Assembly: GCA_964635575.1 (NCBI GenBank)
Contig: CAZWNY010000003.1
Coordinates: 1-64,000, forward strand
Reading direction: 5' to 3'
DNA length: 64,000 bases
DNA from: GCA-2733415 sp964635575
Lineage (GTDB): Bacteria; Bacteroidota; Bacteroidia; Flavobacteriales; Flavobacteriaceae
Shown piece after piece: positions 1 through 8,412 of the stretch (the first letter of the stretch is position 1; each line of letters starts with the position of its first letter). The translations under genes and the position numbers were made by a program. The notes beneath the pieces were generated by a model. It did no database searches and was not told where the DNA came from. It saw nothing but the letters and a program-made list of their open reading frames with translations.

Positions 1-1
1 A

Positions 2-1639
2 GAAACACATATCAATAAAGTAGGAGTTTCTGAACGTACAAAAGCAGTTATAGAACCTCGTTTGTCAGATCAATGGTTTCTGAAAATGGACGAAATGGTA
101 AAACCAGCTTTAAATGCCGTTTTAAAAGATGGAGATATTAAATTATATCCGAAGAAAATAGAAAACACCTATCGACATTGGCTGGAAAACATTAGAGATT
201 GGAATGTTTCTCGTCAATTATGGTGGGGACAACAAATACCAGCATATTATTATGGCGATGCAAAAGAAGATTTTGTAGTAGCAGAAACCAAACAAGAAGC
301 ACTAAAACTAGCACAAACAAAAACAGGAAACACATCTCTACTAATCTCAAACCTTCGCCAAGACAATGATGCGCTAGACACCTGGTTTTCTTCTTGGTTG
401 TGGCCAATATCGGTTTTTGACGGTATTCGCAACCCAGATAATGAAGATTTTAAATACTATTACCCAACAAACGATTTAGTAACAGGTCCAGATATTATTT
501 TCTTTTGGGTTGCACGTATGATTTTTGCAGGCTATGAATTTAAAAACGAAAAACCTTTCGAAAATGTATATTTTACAGGAATTGTAAGAGACAAACAAGG
601 TCGTAAAATGAGTAAATCCTTAGGAAACTCACCAGATGCCTTAAAATTAATAGAAAATTATAGTGCCGATGCTGTAAGAACAGGAATGTTATTTTTAAGC
701 TCAGGAGCAGGAAATGATTTATTGTTTGACGAATCTAAATTACAACAAGGAAAAGCGTTTAGTAATAAAATAATAAATGCATATCGATTGGTAAGCGGCT
801 GGGAAGTTTCAGAAACTATTGAGCAACCAGAATCAAGTAAAATTGCATTAGAGTGGTTTACAGCTAAGTTTCAAAACGCACTTGCAGAAATAGAAGATCA
901 TTTTAATAAATATCGTTTATCCGATGCATTAATGACCACTTATAAATTAATTTGGGACGATTTTTGTTCTTGGTTATTAGAAATGGTAAAACCAGCGTAT
1001 CAACAACCAATAGATAAAGTTACTTTTGATGCAATCATAACAGCATTTGAAAACAACTTAAAAGTATTGCATCCGTTTATGCCTTTTTTAACAGAAGAGT
1101 TATGGCATCAAATAGCAAACAGAACAGAAAATGAAGCCTTAATAATTTCTAGAAATCCAGAATTGAAAACAGTAAATACTACTATTTTATCTGATTTTGA
1201 AATTGCTTCGGAAGTAATCTCAGGAATACGAACTATCCGAAAAAACAAAAATATTTCATTTAAAGACACCATCGAATTGTTTGTTGTAAACAATGAAAAA
1301 ACAGTAACTCGTTTTGACAGTGTAATTGCTAAAATGGGAAATTTATCAAAACTAAATTATGTTAAAAACAAAGTAGAAGGCGCTTTAAGTTTTAGAGTAA
1401 AAGCCAACGAATATTTTATACCAATGGTTGGTGCTATTGACGTAGAATCTGAGATTAAAAAACTAACAGAAGAATTAAATTATACAAAAGGATTTTTAAA
1501 ATCTGTACAAAAAAAATTAGCAAACGAACGTTTTGTAAACAATGCTCCAGAGCAAGTAATTACAAGCGAACGTAAAAAAGAGGCAGATGCTTTAGCAAAA
1601 ATAGAAACCTTACAAGAAAGTTTAAAAGGGTTACAATAA
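2..1639 (+). CDS. valS: Valine--tRNA ligase, 3' part (5' end outside window)
   Basis: Class I aminoacyl-tRNA synthetase that charges tRNA-Val in the cytoplasm. The open frame runs to the window edge and the first residues (ETHINKVGVSERTKAVIEPR) are interior ValRS sequence, so the gene is cut by the window start. The visible part holds the end of the catalytic domain with the class I second signature GRKMSKSLGNSP, the anticodon-binding helical domain, and a C-terminal coiled-coil arm rich in Lys and Glu, which is typical of ValRS. A TTG at 62 could look like a start but lies inside the conserved domain. A hairpin about 55 bases after the stop may end the transcript. Confidence 0.97.
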   Translation, partial: ETHINKVGVSERTKAVIEPRLSDQWFLKMDEMVKPALNAVLKDGDIKLYPKKIENTYRHWLENIRDWNVSRQLWWGQQIPAYYYGDAKEDFVVAETKQEALKLAQTKTGNTSLLISNLRQDNDALDTWFSSWLWPISVFDGIRNPDNEDFKYYYPTNDLVTGPDIIFFWVARMIFAGYEFKNEKPFENVYFTGIVRDKQGRKMSKSLGNSPDALKLIENYSADAVRTGMLFLSSGAGNDLLFDESKLQQGKAFSNKIINAYRLVSGWEVSETIEQPESSKIALEWFTAKFQNALAEIEDHFNKYRLSDALMTTYKLIWDDFCSWLLEMVKPAYQQPIDKVTFDAIITAFENNLKVLHPFMPFLTEELWHQIANRTENEALIISRNPELKTVNTTILSDFEIASEVISGIRTIRKNKNISFKDTIELFVVNNEKTVTRFDSVIAKMGNLSKLNYVKNKVEGALSFRVKANEYFIPMVGAIDVESEIKKLTEELNYTKGFLKSVQKKLANERFVNNAPEQVITSERKKEADALAKIETLQESLKGLQ

Positions 1640-1692
1640 TAAAACTAATGTCATGTGCATTGTTGTGTTTAACCTATCCTTTAATTCTAACA

Positions 1693-1733
1693 ATTTGTGG
1701 ATTACTGTTTTAAAAAACATGTAATCCACAAAT
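1693..1733 (+). terminator. Hairpin downstream of valS, possible terminator
   Basis: A perfect 13-base inverted repeat (ATTTGTGGATTAC at 1693-1705 with its complement at 1721-1733) encloses a 15-base loop; beyond a 2-base bulge the stem can extend with AACAA/TTGTT. It lies 54 bases after the valS stop. There is no clean T-run after it, so termination is plausible rather than certain. Confidence 0.45.
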
Positions 1734-2013
1734 CATTGTTAAAACATAGCAACAATAACAATTCATATATACAATTTTCGAACATTATACGTTTATTATT
1801 TAGATCTATAATCATAAATATATGCGTTAAAAACAAACGACTTATTAGCTAATTGCAATCAAATTTTTCGCCTTATTTCTTGTTACGAATCGATTTTTTA
1901 TCTTTTTGACTATAAACCACTTATTCTTTTTTTGTGGCAAAAAAATTAATCAAAAACATACATTTTCTTAGAAAAATACATTTAAGGTTAAAACGTAAAA
2001 CCAATACTTTATC

Positions 2014-2021
2014 TATATTTG
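2014..2021 (+). promoter_or_regulatory. Bacteroidetes-type -7 promoter element
   Basis: TATATTTG matches the TAnnTTTG -7 consensus exactly and lies 22 bases before the DUF493 start codon. No clear TTG is seen at the -33 spacing. Confidence 0.5.
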
Positions 2022-2042
2022 TAAAAAAACAGATAATAAGTA

Positions 2043-2333
2043 ATGAATACAATCCAAAAAACAGAAGATTTTTACAAAAAACTAACAATACAGTTAAAAG
2101 AAACCACTACTTTTCCACATATTTATTTATATAAATTTATAGTACCATCAAAAGAAGAAAATGAAAAAACAGTACTTGAAAAGTTTGCCAATACAGGAGC
2201 AATTATAGATACTAAAAAATCAAAAACAGGAAAATACACAAGCATATCTATTCATGTAGAAATGAAAAATGCAGAAGCAATTATTCAAAAATATAAAGAC
2301 GTAAGTAACGTAAAAGGCATTATTTCTTTATAA
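2043..2333 (+). CDS. DUF493 family protein
   Basis: The 96-residue product belongs to the DUF493 (YbeD-like) family, small cytoplasmic proteins with a ferredoxin-like alpha/beta fold and no settled function in this phylum. Visible family features are FYKKLTIQLKETTTFPHIYLYKF near the start in outline, a central TGKYTSISIHVEM strand and a C-terminal VKGIISL. The ATG follows a consensus promoter core by 22 bases. The gene stands between valS and the DUF4290-murA pair, an order I recall from other Flavobacteriaceae. Function in this organism is unknown. Confidence 0.85.
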   Translation: MNTIQKTEDFYKKLTIQLKETTTFPHIYLYKFIVPSKEENEKTVLEKFANTGAIIDTKKSKTGKYTSISIHVEMKNAEAIIQKYKDVSNVKGIISL

Positions 2334-2430
2334 AAATCTCGGTCTTTTAATTAAAATGATTACTTTGCAAAAGTAATTGACTTCCTATATTAAAAATAAC
2401 ACATTCTCACACTAAAAAATCATATATATT

Positions 2431-3087
2431 TTGATTGAACACATTGAATACAATACAGAGCGCGAAAAATTAATAATTCCAGAATACGGTAGGCATTTAC
2501 AAAAAATGGTAAATCATGCAATGGAAATTAAAGACGATGCCGAACGAGCAAAAATAGTAAAATCAATTATAGATGTGATGGGCAACTTGCAACCTCATTT
2601 ACGTGACGTACAAGACTTTAAACACAAGCTTTGGGATCAACTTTTTATTATGTCTGACTTTAAACTAGAAGCAGATTCGCCATACCCGAAACCTTCAAAA
2701 GAAGAACTACAAGAAAAACCAGAACCATTAGCCTATCCACAAAACTTTCCTAAATATCGTTTTTATGGTAATAATATTAAGCGAATGATAGACGTAGCTT
2801 TATCTTGGGAAGAAGGAAATTTAAGAGAAGCATTAATAATAACCATTGCAAATCACATGAAAAAATGCTTCTTAGGTTGGAATAAAGATACCGTAGATGA
2901 TGATGTGATTTTCAAACATTTACTAGAGTTATCTGAGGGCAAAATTAATTTAAATGATAAAGATATTACATTATCATCTAGTTTTCAAAACAAAGGAAAC
3001 AAACGTCAAGATCATCCGAAAGCGAAAAATAACACAAAACGATACACCAACCGAAACAATAAAAACCAACCACGTAAAAGGAATTAA
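2431..3087 (+). CDS. DUF4290 domain-containing protein
   Basis: Conserved Bacteroidetes protein of 218 residues, function unknown. The N-terminus (IEYNTEREKLIIPEYGRHLQ) and the block with WDQLFIMS followed by a long amphipathic helical region are characteristic of DUF4290. The last 40 residues are a highly basic Asn/Lys/Arg-rich tail, suggesting nucleic-acid or ribosome contact (inference). The start is TTG: no in-frame ATG precedes the conserved N-terminus and the next ATG is 26 codons inside it. The stop is 3 bases before murA, so the two genes are very probably cotranscribed and translationally coupled. Confidence 0.85.
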   Translation: MIEHIEYNTEREKLIIPEYGRHLQKMVNHAMEIKDDAERAKIVKSIIDVMGNLQPHLRDVQDFKHKLWDQLFIMSDFKLEADSPYPKPSKEELQEKPEPLAYPQNFPKYRFYGNNIKRMIDVALSWEEGNLREALIITIANHMKKCFLGWNKDTVDDDVIFKHLLELSEGKINLNDKDITLSSSFQNKGNKRQDHPKAKNNTKRYTNRNNKNQPRKRN

Positions 3088-3090
3088 AAA

Positions 3091-4401
3091 ATGGGTACAT
3101 TTCAAATAGAAGGCGGGCATCAATTAAAAGGCGAAATACAACCACAAGGAGCAAAAAATGAAGCATTACAAATACTGTGCGCTGTATTATTAACATCCGA
3201 AAAAGTAACCATACATAACATACCAGATATTATTGATATTAACAAACTAATATCATTACTAGGCAATTTAGGTGTTAAAATTCAAAAATTAGCACACGGA
3301 TCCTATTCATTTCAGTCAGACGATTTGAATTTAAACTACTTAGAATCTCCTGAATTTAAAAAAGAAGGAAGCTCATTAAGAGGTTCTATTATGATTGTAG
3401 GACCAATGTTGGCACGTTTTGGAAAAGGATATATTCCGAAACCAGGAGGCGACAAAATAGGAAGAAGACGCTTAGATACTCATTTTGAGGGGTTTATGAA
3501 ATTAGGCGCAAAATTTCGTTACAACAAAGAAGATTATTTTTACGGAGTAGAAGCAGATGAACTAAAAGGAACCTATATGCTTTTAGACGAAGCATCGGTA
3601 ACAGGAACAGCAAACATAGTAATGGCCGCAGTTTTAGCAACAGGAAAAACCACCATTTACAATGCCGCGTGCGAACCTTATTTACAGCAATTATGTAAAA
3701 TGCTAAATAGCATGGGAGCAAAAATTACAGGAATAGGATCTAATATGCTAACCATTGAAGGCGTTAAAGAACTGAAAGGCTGCACACATCGTGTATTGCC
3801 CGATATGATTGAAATAGGAAGTTGGATTGGCTTAGCGGCAATGACAAAAAGTGAGCTAACAATTAAAAACGTAAGTTGGGATAACTTAGGACAAATACCA
3901 GCAGTATTTAGAAAACTCGGAATTACTTTAGAACGTAAAGGCGATGATATTTATATTCCTGCACATAAAGATGGTTATGAAATCCAAAACTATATTGACG
4001 GATCAATTTTAACTATTTCCGATGCACCTTGGCCAGGATTTACACCCGATTTATTAAGCATTGTACTTGTTGTAGCAACTCAAGCAAAAGGCGAAGTATT
4101 AGTGCATCAAAAAATGTTCGAAAGCCGCTTGTTTTTTGTAGACAAATTGATTGACATGGGCGCAAAGGTGATTCTATGTGATCCACACAGAGCAACAATT
4201 ATGGGACACGATTTTAAAAGCCAATTAAAAGCAACTACAATGGTGTCACCAGATATTAGAGCAGGAATTTCCTTATTAATAGCCGCATTATCAGCAAAAG
4301 GAACCAGTATAATACATAATATAGAACAAATAGACAGAGGCTATGAACGGATAGACGACCGTTTGCGAGCAATTGGAGCAAAAATTGTTAGAACCGCATA
4401 A
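3091..4401 (+). CDS. murA: UDP-N-acetylglucosamine 1-carboxyvinyltransferase (MurA)
   Basis: Catalyses the first committed step of peptidoglycan synthesis, transfer of enolpyruvate from PEP to UDP-GlcNAc, in the cytoplasm. The 436-residue length fits the EPSP-synthase-like two-lobe fold. The UDP-GlcNAc/PEP-binding start GAKNEALQ is present. The active-site loop reads PKPGGDKIGRRRLD: Asp121 stands where most MurA enzymes carry the catalytic, fosfomycin-alkylated Cys115. The Asp form is active in Mycobacterium and Chlamydia and is not inactivated by fosfomycin, so intrinsic resistance of this target is predicted. It follows the DUF4290 gene by 3 bases. Confidence 0.96.
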   Translation: MGTFQIEGGHQLKGEIQPQGAKNEALQILCAVLLTSEKVTIHNIPDIIDINKLISLLGNLGVKIQKLAHGSYSFQSDDLNLNYLESPEFKKEGSSLRGSIMIVGPMLARFGKGYIPKPGGDKIGRRRLDTHFEGFMKLGAKFRYNKEDYFYGVEADELKGTYMLLDEASVTGTANIVMAAVLATGKTTIYNAACEPYLQQLCKMLNSMGAKITGIGSNMLTIEGVKELKGCTHRVLPDMIEIGSWIGLAAMTKSELTIKNVSWDNLGQIPAVFRKLGITLERKGDDIYIPAHKDGYEIQNYIDGSILTISDAPWPGFTPDLLSIVLVVATQAKGEVLVHQKMFESRLFFVDKLIDMGAKVILCDPHRATIMGHDFKSQLKATTMVSPDIRAGISLLIAALSAKGTSIIHNIEQIDRGYERIDDRLRAIGAKIVRTA

Positions 4402-4432
4402 AAAAAGTGCTTTAACAACAAAATAAACAATT

Positions 4433-5638
4433 ATGAAATTTGCCATTATAAAAGAACGTAAAAATCCACCAGATAAACGTGTGGTGTTTACTCCAGAAAT
4501 GTGTGTAGAAATGCAAAAGCAATTCCCAAATGCAAAAATAGCTGTAGAGCAATCTGATGTTCGGTTTTTTAATGACAAACAATATGAAAAATCAGGATTT
4601 AAACCTGTTTTAAATATTTCAGATTGTGATGTAATGATAGGCGTAAAAGAAGTGCCAATTGACGCGTTAATTCCAAATAAAAAATATTTTTTCTTCTCAC
4701 ATACTATAAAAAAACAACCCTATAATCGAAAATTATTACAAGCAATATTAGCAAAAAATATTGAAATGTTTGATCATGAGGTAATAATTAAAGCAAACGG
4801 AAGTCGTTTAGTTGGCTTCGGACGTTATGCAGGTATTGTTGGTACATACAACGGATTTATAGCATATGGTAAAAAATACAATACTTGGAGTTTGCCAAAA
4901 TCAGAAAATTTACTAGATTTAGCAGCCATAAAAGTTGAATTAAATAAAATAACACTCCCAAACCTTAAAATTTGTTTAACAGGTAACGGTAAAGTAGCAA
5001 AAGGAGCACAAGAAATTTTAGATCATTTACAAATAAAAGAAATATCAGTAAATGAATTTTTAACAAAAAAATTTAACGAACCTGTTTTTTGCAGGCTAGA
5101 CGTTTTAGATTATAACAAACGTAAAGACGGTAAAGTAATAGATAAATACGATTTTTATAACAACCCAATGCAATATAAAAGTGATTTTATGCGCTTTGCA
5201 AAAGTAACCGACTATTTTATTACAGGTCATTTTTATGGAGACAACTCACCTTATTTATTTACTAGAAAAGATGCAAAACATCCTGATTTTAATATTAAAC
5301 TAATAGCCGATGTAAGCTGTGACATTAACGGACCAATAGCAAGTACAATACGTTCTTCAACTATTGCAGACCCTATTTACGGATACAATCCACAAACTGA
5401 AAAGGAAGTAGATTTTAAAAACGATAACGCTATTGTGGTAATGGCAGTAGATAATTTACCTTGCGAATTACCAAAAAACGCTAGTGAAGGTTTTGGAAAG
5501 CTATTTTTAAAACACGTTATCCCTGCATTTTTTAATAATGATGAAAACGGAGTTTTAGAACGTGCATGTATGACTAAAAACGGTAAATTAACCAAACGCT
5601 ATGCCTATTTACAAAATTTTGTAGATGGGAAAGAGTAA
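4433..5638 (+). CDS. NAD(P)-dependent oxidoreductase of the alanine dehydrogenase / saccharopine dehydrogenase family
   Basis: The 401-residue protein begins with the AlaDH/PNT N-terminal domain pattern (MKFAIIKERKNPPDKRVVFTP), in which Lys and Arg residues bind the 2-oxoacid or amino-acid substrate. The central LKICLTGNGKVAKGAQEIL is a Rossmann dinucleotide-binding turn, in the variant GNGKVAKGA form seen in fungal-type saccharopine dehydrogenases. RSSTIADPIYGYNP in the C-terminal third is also typical of the Lys1-like branch. A role in amino-acid (lysine-related) metabolism is likely but the substrate cannot be read from sequence. It lies 31 bases after murA and ends at a strong terminator. 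Confidence 0.8.
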   Translation: MKFAIIKERKNPPDKRVVFTPEMCVEMQKQFPNAKIAVEQSDVRFFNDKQYEKSGFKPVLNISDCDVMIGVKEVPIDALIPNKKYFFFSHTIKKQPYNRKLLQAILAKNIEMFDHEVIIKANGSRLVGFGRYAGIVGTYNGFIAYGKKYNTWSLPKSENLLDLAAIKVELNKITLPNLKICLTGNGKVAKGAQEILDHLQIKEISVNEFLTKKFNEPVFCRLDVLDYNKRKDGKVIDKYDFYNNPMQYKSDFMRFAKVTDYFITGHFYGDNSPYLFTRKDAKHPDFNIKLIADVSCDINGPIASTIRSSTIADPIYGYNPQTEKEVDFKNDNAIVVMAVDNLPCELPKNASEGFGKLFLKHVIPAFFNNDENGVLERACMTKNGKLTKRYAYLQNFVDGKE

Positions 5639-5678
5639 AAGATTGCTGAATGATATCAGATAATTTTCAAAGATTACG

Positions 5679-5714
5679 AAAAAATGACTATCCAACCGAT
5701 AGTCATTTTTTTTT
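5679..5714 (+). terminator. Rho-independent terminator after the oxidoreductase gene
   Basis: A perfect 14-base stem (5679-5692 with 5698-5711, core TGACTATC) with a 5-base loop is followed by an unbroken T-run to 5714. It lies 40 bases after the stop and closes the murA transcription unit. Confidence 0.85.
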
Positions 5715-5857
5715 GATTGTTAAGGATAAAATGTAAATTTTAGAGTATCGCAATGAATTTGATAATTGTAACACAAAAGTCAATGACCTCCGACCCTACG
5801 CAATTACATAAACAACTACCTGTCAAGCAACAAACTGTTTTTCTGAGTTTTTATCCT

Positions 5858-5892
5858 AAAAAAAAACCTCAAGTTAACACTTGAGGTTTTTT
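5858..5892 (-). terminator. Rho-independent terminator of the HU gene
   Basis: A perfect 14-base stem (5861-5874 with 5879-5892, core CCTCAAGT) closes a 4-base loop. Read on the minus strand it follows the HU stop by about 20 bases and ends in a T-run. The T-run on the opposite side would let it act in both directions. Confidence 0.85.
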
Positions 5893-5913
5893 ATATGTTA
5901 AACTAATTAGTTA

Positions 5914-6186
5914 TTAGTTTACAGCTTTTCCTAAATCAGAACCAGCTTTAAATTTCACTACATTTTTAGCAGCAATTTTGATAGTTTTACCAGTTTGTGG
6001 GTTTCTACCATCTCTTGCAGCTCTATGGTTTACAGTCCAAGAACCGAATCCTACTAAAGACACTCTGTTACCTGATTTTAAAGATCCTTCAACATTTCCT
6101 AAAAAAGACTCTAAACATTTTTTTGCAGATGCTTTAGATACTCCTGAGTCAGATGCCATAGCATCAATTAATTGTGTTTTGTTCAT
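5914..6186 (-). CDS. HU family DNA-binding protein
   Basis: Histone-like nucleoid protein of 90 residues, the usual HU length. It has the N-terminal helical dimer domain (MNKTQLIDAMASDSGVSKAS), the GFGSW turn and the DNA-binding arm signature AARDGRNPQTGKTIKI with the intercalating Pro. It is a single gene with its own consensus promoter (6251-6280) and terminator (5858-5892), fitting a strongly expressed monocistronic unit. The order fmt then HU is familiar from flavobacterial genomes. Confidence 0.96.
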   Translation of the reverse strand: MNKTQLIDAMASDSGVSKASAKKCLESFLGNVEGSLKSGNRVSLVGFGSWTVNHRAARDGRNPQTGKTIKIAAKNVVKFKAGSDLGKAVN

Positions 6187-6250
6187 AATAAAAAGATTTT
6201 AAGTTAAATAAATTAATATTTGCAATTTAAGATAATCCTTAACCGCTATA

Positions 6251-6280
6251 CAAACTTACACAAAATATCTTCTAACGCAA
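6251..6280 (-). promoter_or_regulatory. Promoter of the HU gene
   Basis: On the minus strand TTG (6278-6280) and TAAGTTTG (6251-6258) are spaced by 19 bases, matching the Bacteroidetes -33/-7 promoter TTG-N19..21-TAnnTTTG. It leaves a leader of about 60 bases before the HU ATG. Confidence 0.65.
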
Positions 6281-6383
6281 GTAAACACAGGGAAAAATCA
6301 TTATTTTGTTAATAAAGCTAATCAAATGTTAATAAATTGAGCTAAAAAAGTGTTTTTTTTGCACCTCAATGTTATTAGGGGGT

Positions 6384-7331
6384 TTACAGAGTTATTGCAT
6401 TTTTTTGAAATGTAAAGCCATTTAATAAGGATTCTACATCCATTTTCTTTTTACCAGGAAGCTGAATGATAAGGAGTTTTATATAGCCTTTTTTTACTGC
6501 AATTTTAATTGTATTTTTATCACTAAGCACAGTTCCTATCTCTAATACATGTTTTTCTATTATTTTTTTAGCATCATAAATTTTTATTGCAAGTATCTCT
6601 TCTCCATTTTGTAAATCGAACCAAGCGGTTGGATACGGACTTAAACCACGTATCTTATTGTAAATATCATTTATGTTATTGCTCCAATCTATTTTACAGG
6701 TATGCTTGTGTAGTTTGTATGCTGTTTTTATGTTTTCGATTTTGGGTTGCATATAGGTTTCTATTTTGTCTTCTGCAATAGCATTTACTGTTTTTAAAAC
6801 TAAATCACTTCCTTTACACATTAACTTATCATGTAAACTTCCTGCATTTTCAGATACTTCTATATGCATGTTTTCTTGCATTATAATTTCTCCTGTATCT
6901 ATTTTTTCATCAATAAAAAAAGTAGTAATTCCTGTTTTGGTTTCTCCATTGATAATGGCCCAATTTATTGGTGCTGCACCTCGATAATTAGGTAGTAAAG
7001 ATGCATGTAGATTAAAAGTTCCGTATTCTGGCATATTCCAAACTACTTTTGGTAACATTCTAAAGGCAACTATAATTTGCAAGTTGGCATTTAGGGCTTT
7101 TAGTTCTGCTAAAAAATCTTTATTTTTTAAGTTTATAGGTTGTAAAATGATTAGATTTTGGCTAAGCGCATATTTTTTTACTGCGGATTGGTTTAATTTT
7201 TGCCCTCTACCTGATTTTCGGTCTGGAGCGGTAATTACGCCTACAATGTTATATTGGTTTTGTACTAATTTTTTTAGGCTGTCAACAGCAAAGTCTGGTG
7301 TACCCAAAAACACAATGTTTAATTTTTTCAT
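6384..7331 (-). CDS. fmt: Methionyl-tRNA formyltransferase
   Basis: Formylates initiator Met-tRNA using 10-formyltetrahydrofolate. The 315 residues are full length. The N-terminal Rossmann start NIVFLGTPDFAV, the formyltransferase core ending in HASLLPNYRGAAPINWAI (SLLPxxRG signature with the Asn-His active-site pair) and DTGEIIMQ are visible. The C-terminal domain carries the LSPYPTAW tRNA-binding block. The gene is separated from the upstream YceI gene by a terminator, so it has its own unrecognised promoter in 7333-7396. Confidence 0.96.
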   Translation of the reverse strand: MKKLNIVFLGTPDFAVDSLKKLVQNQYNIVGVITAPDRKSGRGQKLNQSAVKKYALSQNLIILQPINLKNKDFLAELKALNANLQIIVAFRMLPKVVWNMPEYGTFNLHASLLPNYRGAAPINWAIINGETKTGITTFFIDEKIDTGEIIMQENMHIEVSENAGSLHDKLMCKGSDLVLKTVNAIAEDKIETYMQPKIENIKTAYKLHKHTCKIDWSNNINDIYNKIRGLSPYPTAWFDLQNGEEILAIKIYDAKKIIEKHVLEIGTVLSDKNTIKIAVKKGYIKLLIIQLPGKKKMDVESLLNGFTFQKNAITL

Positions 7332-7396
7332 GAAACGTTTTTATTGATTAGTAAAGGTGGTTTTAATAGTTGTAATTTATTTTAAACCTGAAATAA

Positions 7397-7432
7397 AAAA
7401 CCTCATTCTAGTTATATACAGAATGAGGTTTT
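7397..7432 (-). terminator. Rho-independent terminator of the lipid/YceI operon
   Basis: A 13-base perfect inverted repeat (7397-7409 with 7420-7432, core CCTCATTCT) with a 10-base loop follows the YceI stop by 25 bases on the minus strand, with a T-rich end. It separates this operon from fmt. Confidence 0.85.
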
Positions 7433-7457
7433 AAGATTTTTTTTTACAGACTATAAA

Positions 7458-8108
7458 CTAGTTGCTTCTTATAGCAATATTAGCTTGTATTGTTACATCT
7501 TTTCCTGTTTCACTAACACCATCTGCTCCGGTATGCAATTGTTCACAGGATTTATGTAAAGATGTAAATGCTTCTTCTATTTTCCAATCCATTAGATTGG
7601 TAATTTTCCCGTTTAATGTAATTACATTGTTTGTTATGGTATACTTCATTGGCACAGCAACTGTATTGTTGTTCATTTTTAAATTCAAATTGAGCTTACC
7701 TTTGGTGTCATCTCCTTTAATATCACTAAAATGTCCTGATAAGGCTGTAGTTTTTTTCATAATACCGAAAAATAATGTTTTTATTTTAGTATCTCTACTT
7801 TCATTTTTAGAGAAAAAACTAGATACAGGAATGTTAAACTGCAAGTTATCTAAAGTACCTTGTGGAGTATCGCTTTTTATAATTTTCTTAATGTTAATTT
7901 CTGTAAATGTACCGTTTACTTCTATTTTTTTTGTGGTTTTGTAGGCAGTCCAACTAACGGTGCTTTTAGCTGTATTTACACTAAATTTAGGTGTAGTTAT
8001 GATGGTTTCTACTGTGGTTTTTTCGGATACAGTTTCTTTTTTCTCGTTTTTTTTGCAAGACAATAATGTCAATCCGCTTAATGTTAATAATAAAATTGTT
8101 TTTTTCAT
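7458..8108 (-). CDS. YceI family lipoprotein
   Basis: A 216-residue lipoprotein: the N-terminal signal ends in TLLSCKKNEKK with the lipobox Cys at residue 18, followed by a Lys/Glu-rich linker. From about residue 40 the sequence is a YceI-like beta-barrel domain (STVSWTAYKTT..., SFFSKNESRDTKIKTLFF, LSGHFSDIKG). YceI proteins bind isoprenoid or other long hydrophobic lipids in a lipocalin-like barrel. It starts 16 bases after the acyl-CoA-binding protein gene and ends the phospholipid operon, which supports a lipid-linked role (inference). Confidence 0.85.
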   Translation of the reverse strand: MKKTILLLTLSGLTLLSCKKNEKKETVSEKTTVETIITTPKFSVNTAKSTVSWTAYKTTKKIEVNGTFTEINIKKIIKSDTPQGTLDNLQFNIPVSSFFSKNESRDTKIKTLFFGIMKKTTALSGHFSDIKGDDTKGKLNLNLKMNNNTVAVPMKYTITNNVITLNGKITNLMDWKIEEAFTSLHKSCEQLHTGADGVSETGKDVTIQANIAIRSN

Positions 8109-8124
8109 GATATTTTTTTAGGAG

Positions 8125-8412
8125 TTATATAAAATCAATAGCTACATTGTACTTTGTAATGGTTTCATTTACTAAATTAATGTAGGCTAGTTTTGCTTCG
8201 TCTATGGTTAAGTTATTTACTTGTAAAATCGCATTCATTTTAAACGCACTTCTAATCATGTCAGGGTCGCTGGTACGATAAAAATTAGTGTTTGCTGATG
8301 CTTGTTTATAAAACGCATAAAATTGCAACCTTAAATCAATAGGTATTTCAATATCATCCATTTTGTTGGCCGCATCAAATGCTTTTAAAAACCTTGTATG
8401 TAATTTACTCAT
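8125..8412 (-). CDS. Acyl-CoA-binding protein
   Basis: Small cytoplasmic four-helix protein that binds long-chain acyl-CoA esters. Visible features are FYAFYKQA in helix 2, the family YKQAT region, and the C-terminal DEAKLAYINLVNETI helix. The middle is divergent (FKMNAILQVNN in place of the usual KWDAWN). I prefer the ATG at 8412 (MSKLHTRF) over that at 8421 because the conserved helix begins there. The start overlaps the end of psd by 8 bases, so the product is probably made together with phosphatidylserine decarboxylase. Bacterial ACBPs are uncommon outside a few phyla. Confidence 0.82.
   Translation of the reverse strand: MSKLHTRFLKAFDAANKMDDIEIPIDLRLQFYAFYKQASANTNFYRTSDPDMIRSAFKMNAILQVNNLTIDEAKLAYINLVNETITKYNVAIDFI

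Larger units (their letters stand above)
1640..2042. other. Intergenic region valS to DUF493 gene
   Basis: This 403-base gap holds the hairpin at 1693-1733 and, near its right end, a promoter core at 2014-2021. A 66-codon frame at 1934-2134 overlaps the next gene and is Lys/Arg-rich low-complexity sequence; I do not believe it is coding. Nothing else is recognisable. Confidence 0.6.

Noticed and set aside
1934..2134. Open frame of 66 codons upstream of and overlapping the DUF493 gene
   Set aside because: Low-complexity Lys/Arg sequence, spans the DUF493 promoter core and start, no family resemblance.
7462..7944. 160-codon open frame antisense to the YceI gene
   Set aside because: It mirrors a well-supported lipoprotein gene; Ile/Leu/Phe/Val-rich translation is the usual antisense artefact of AT-rich sequence.
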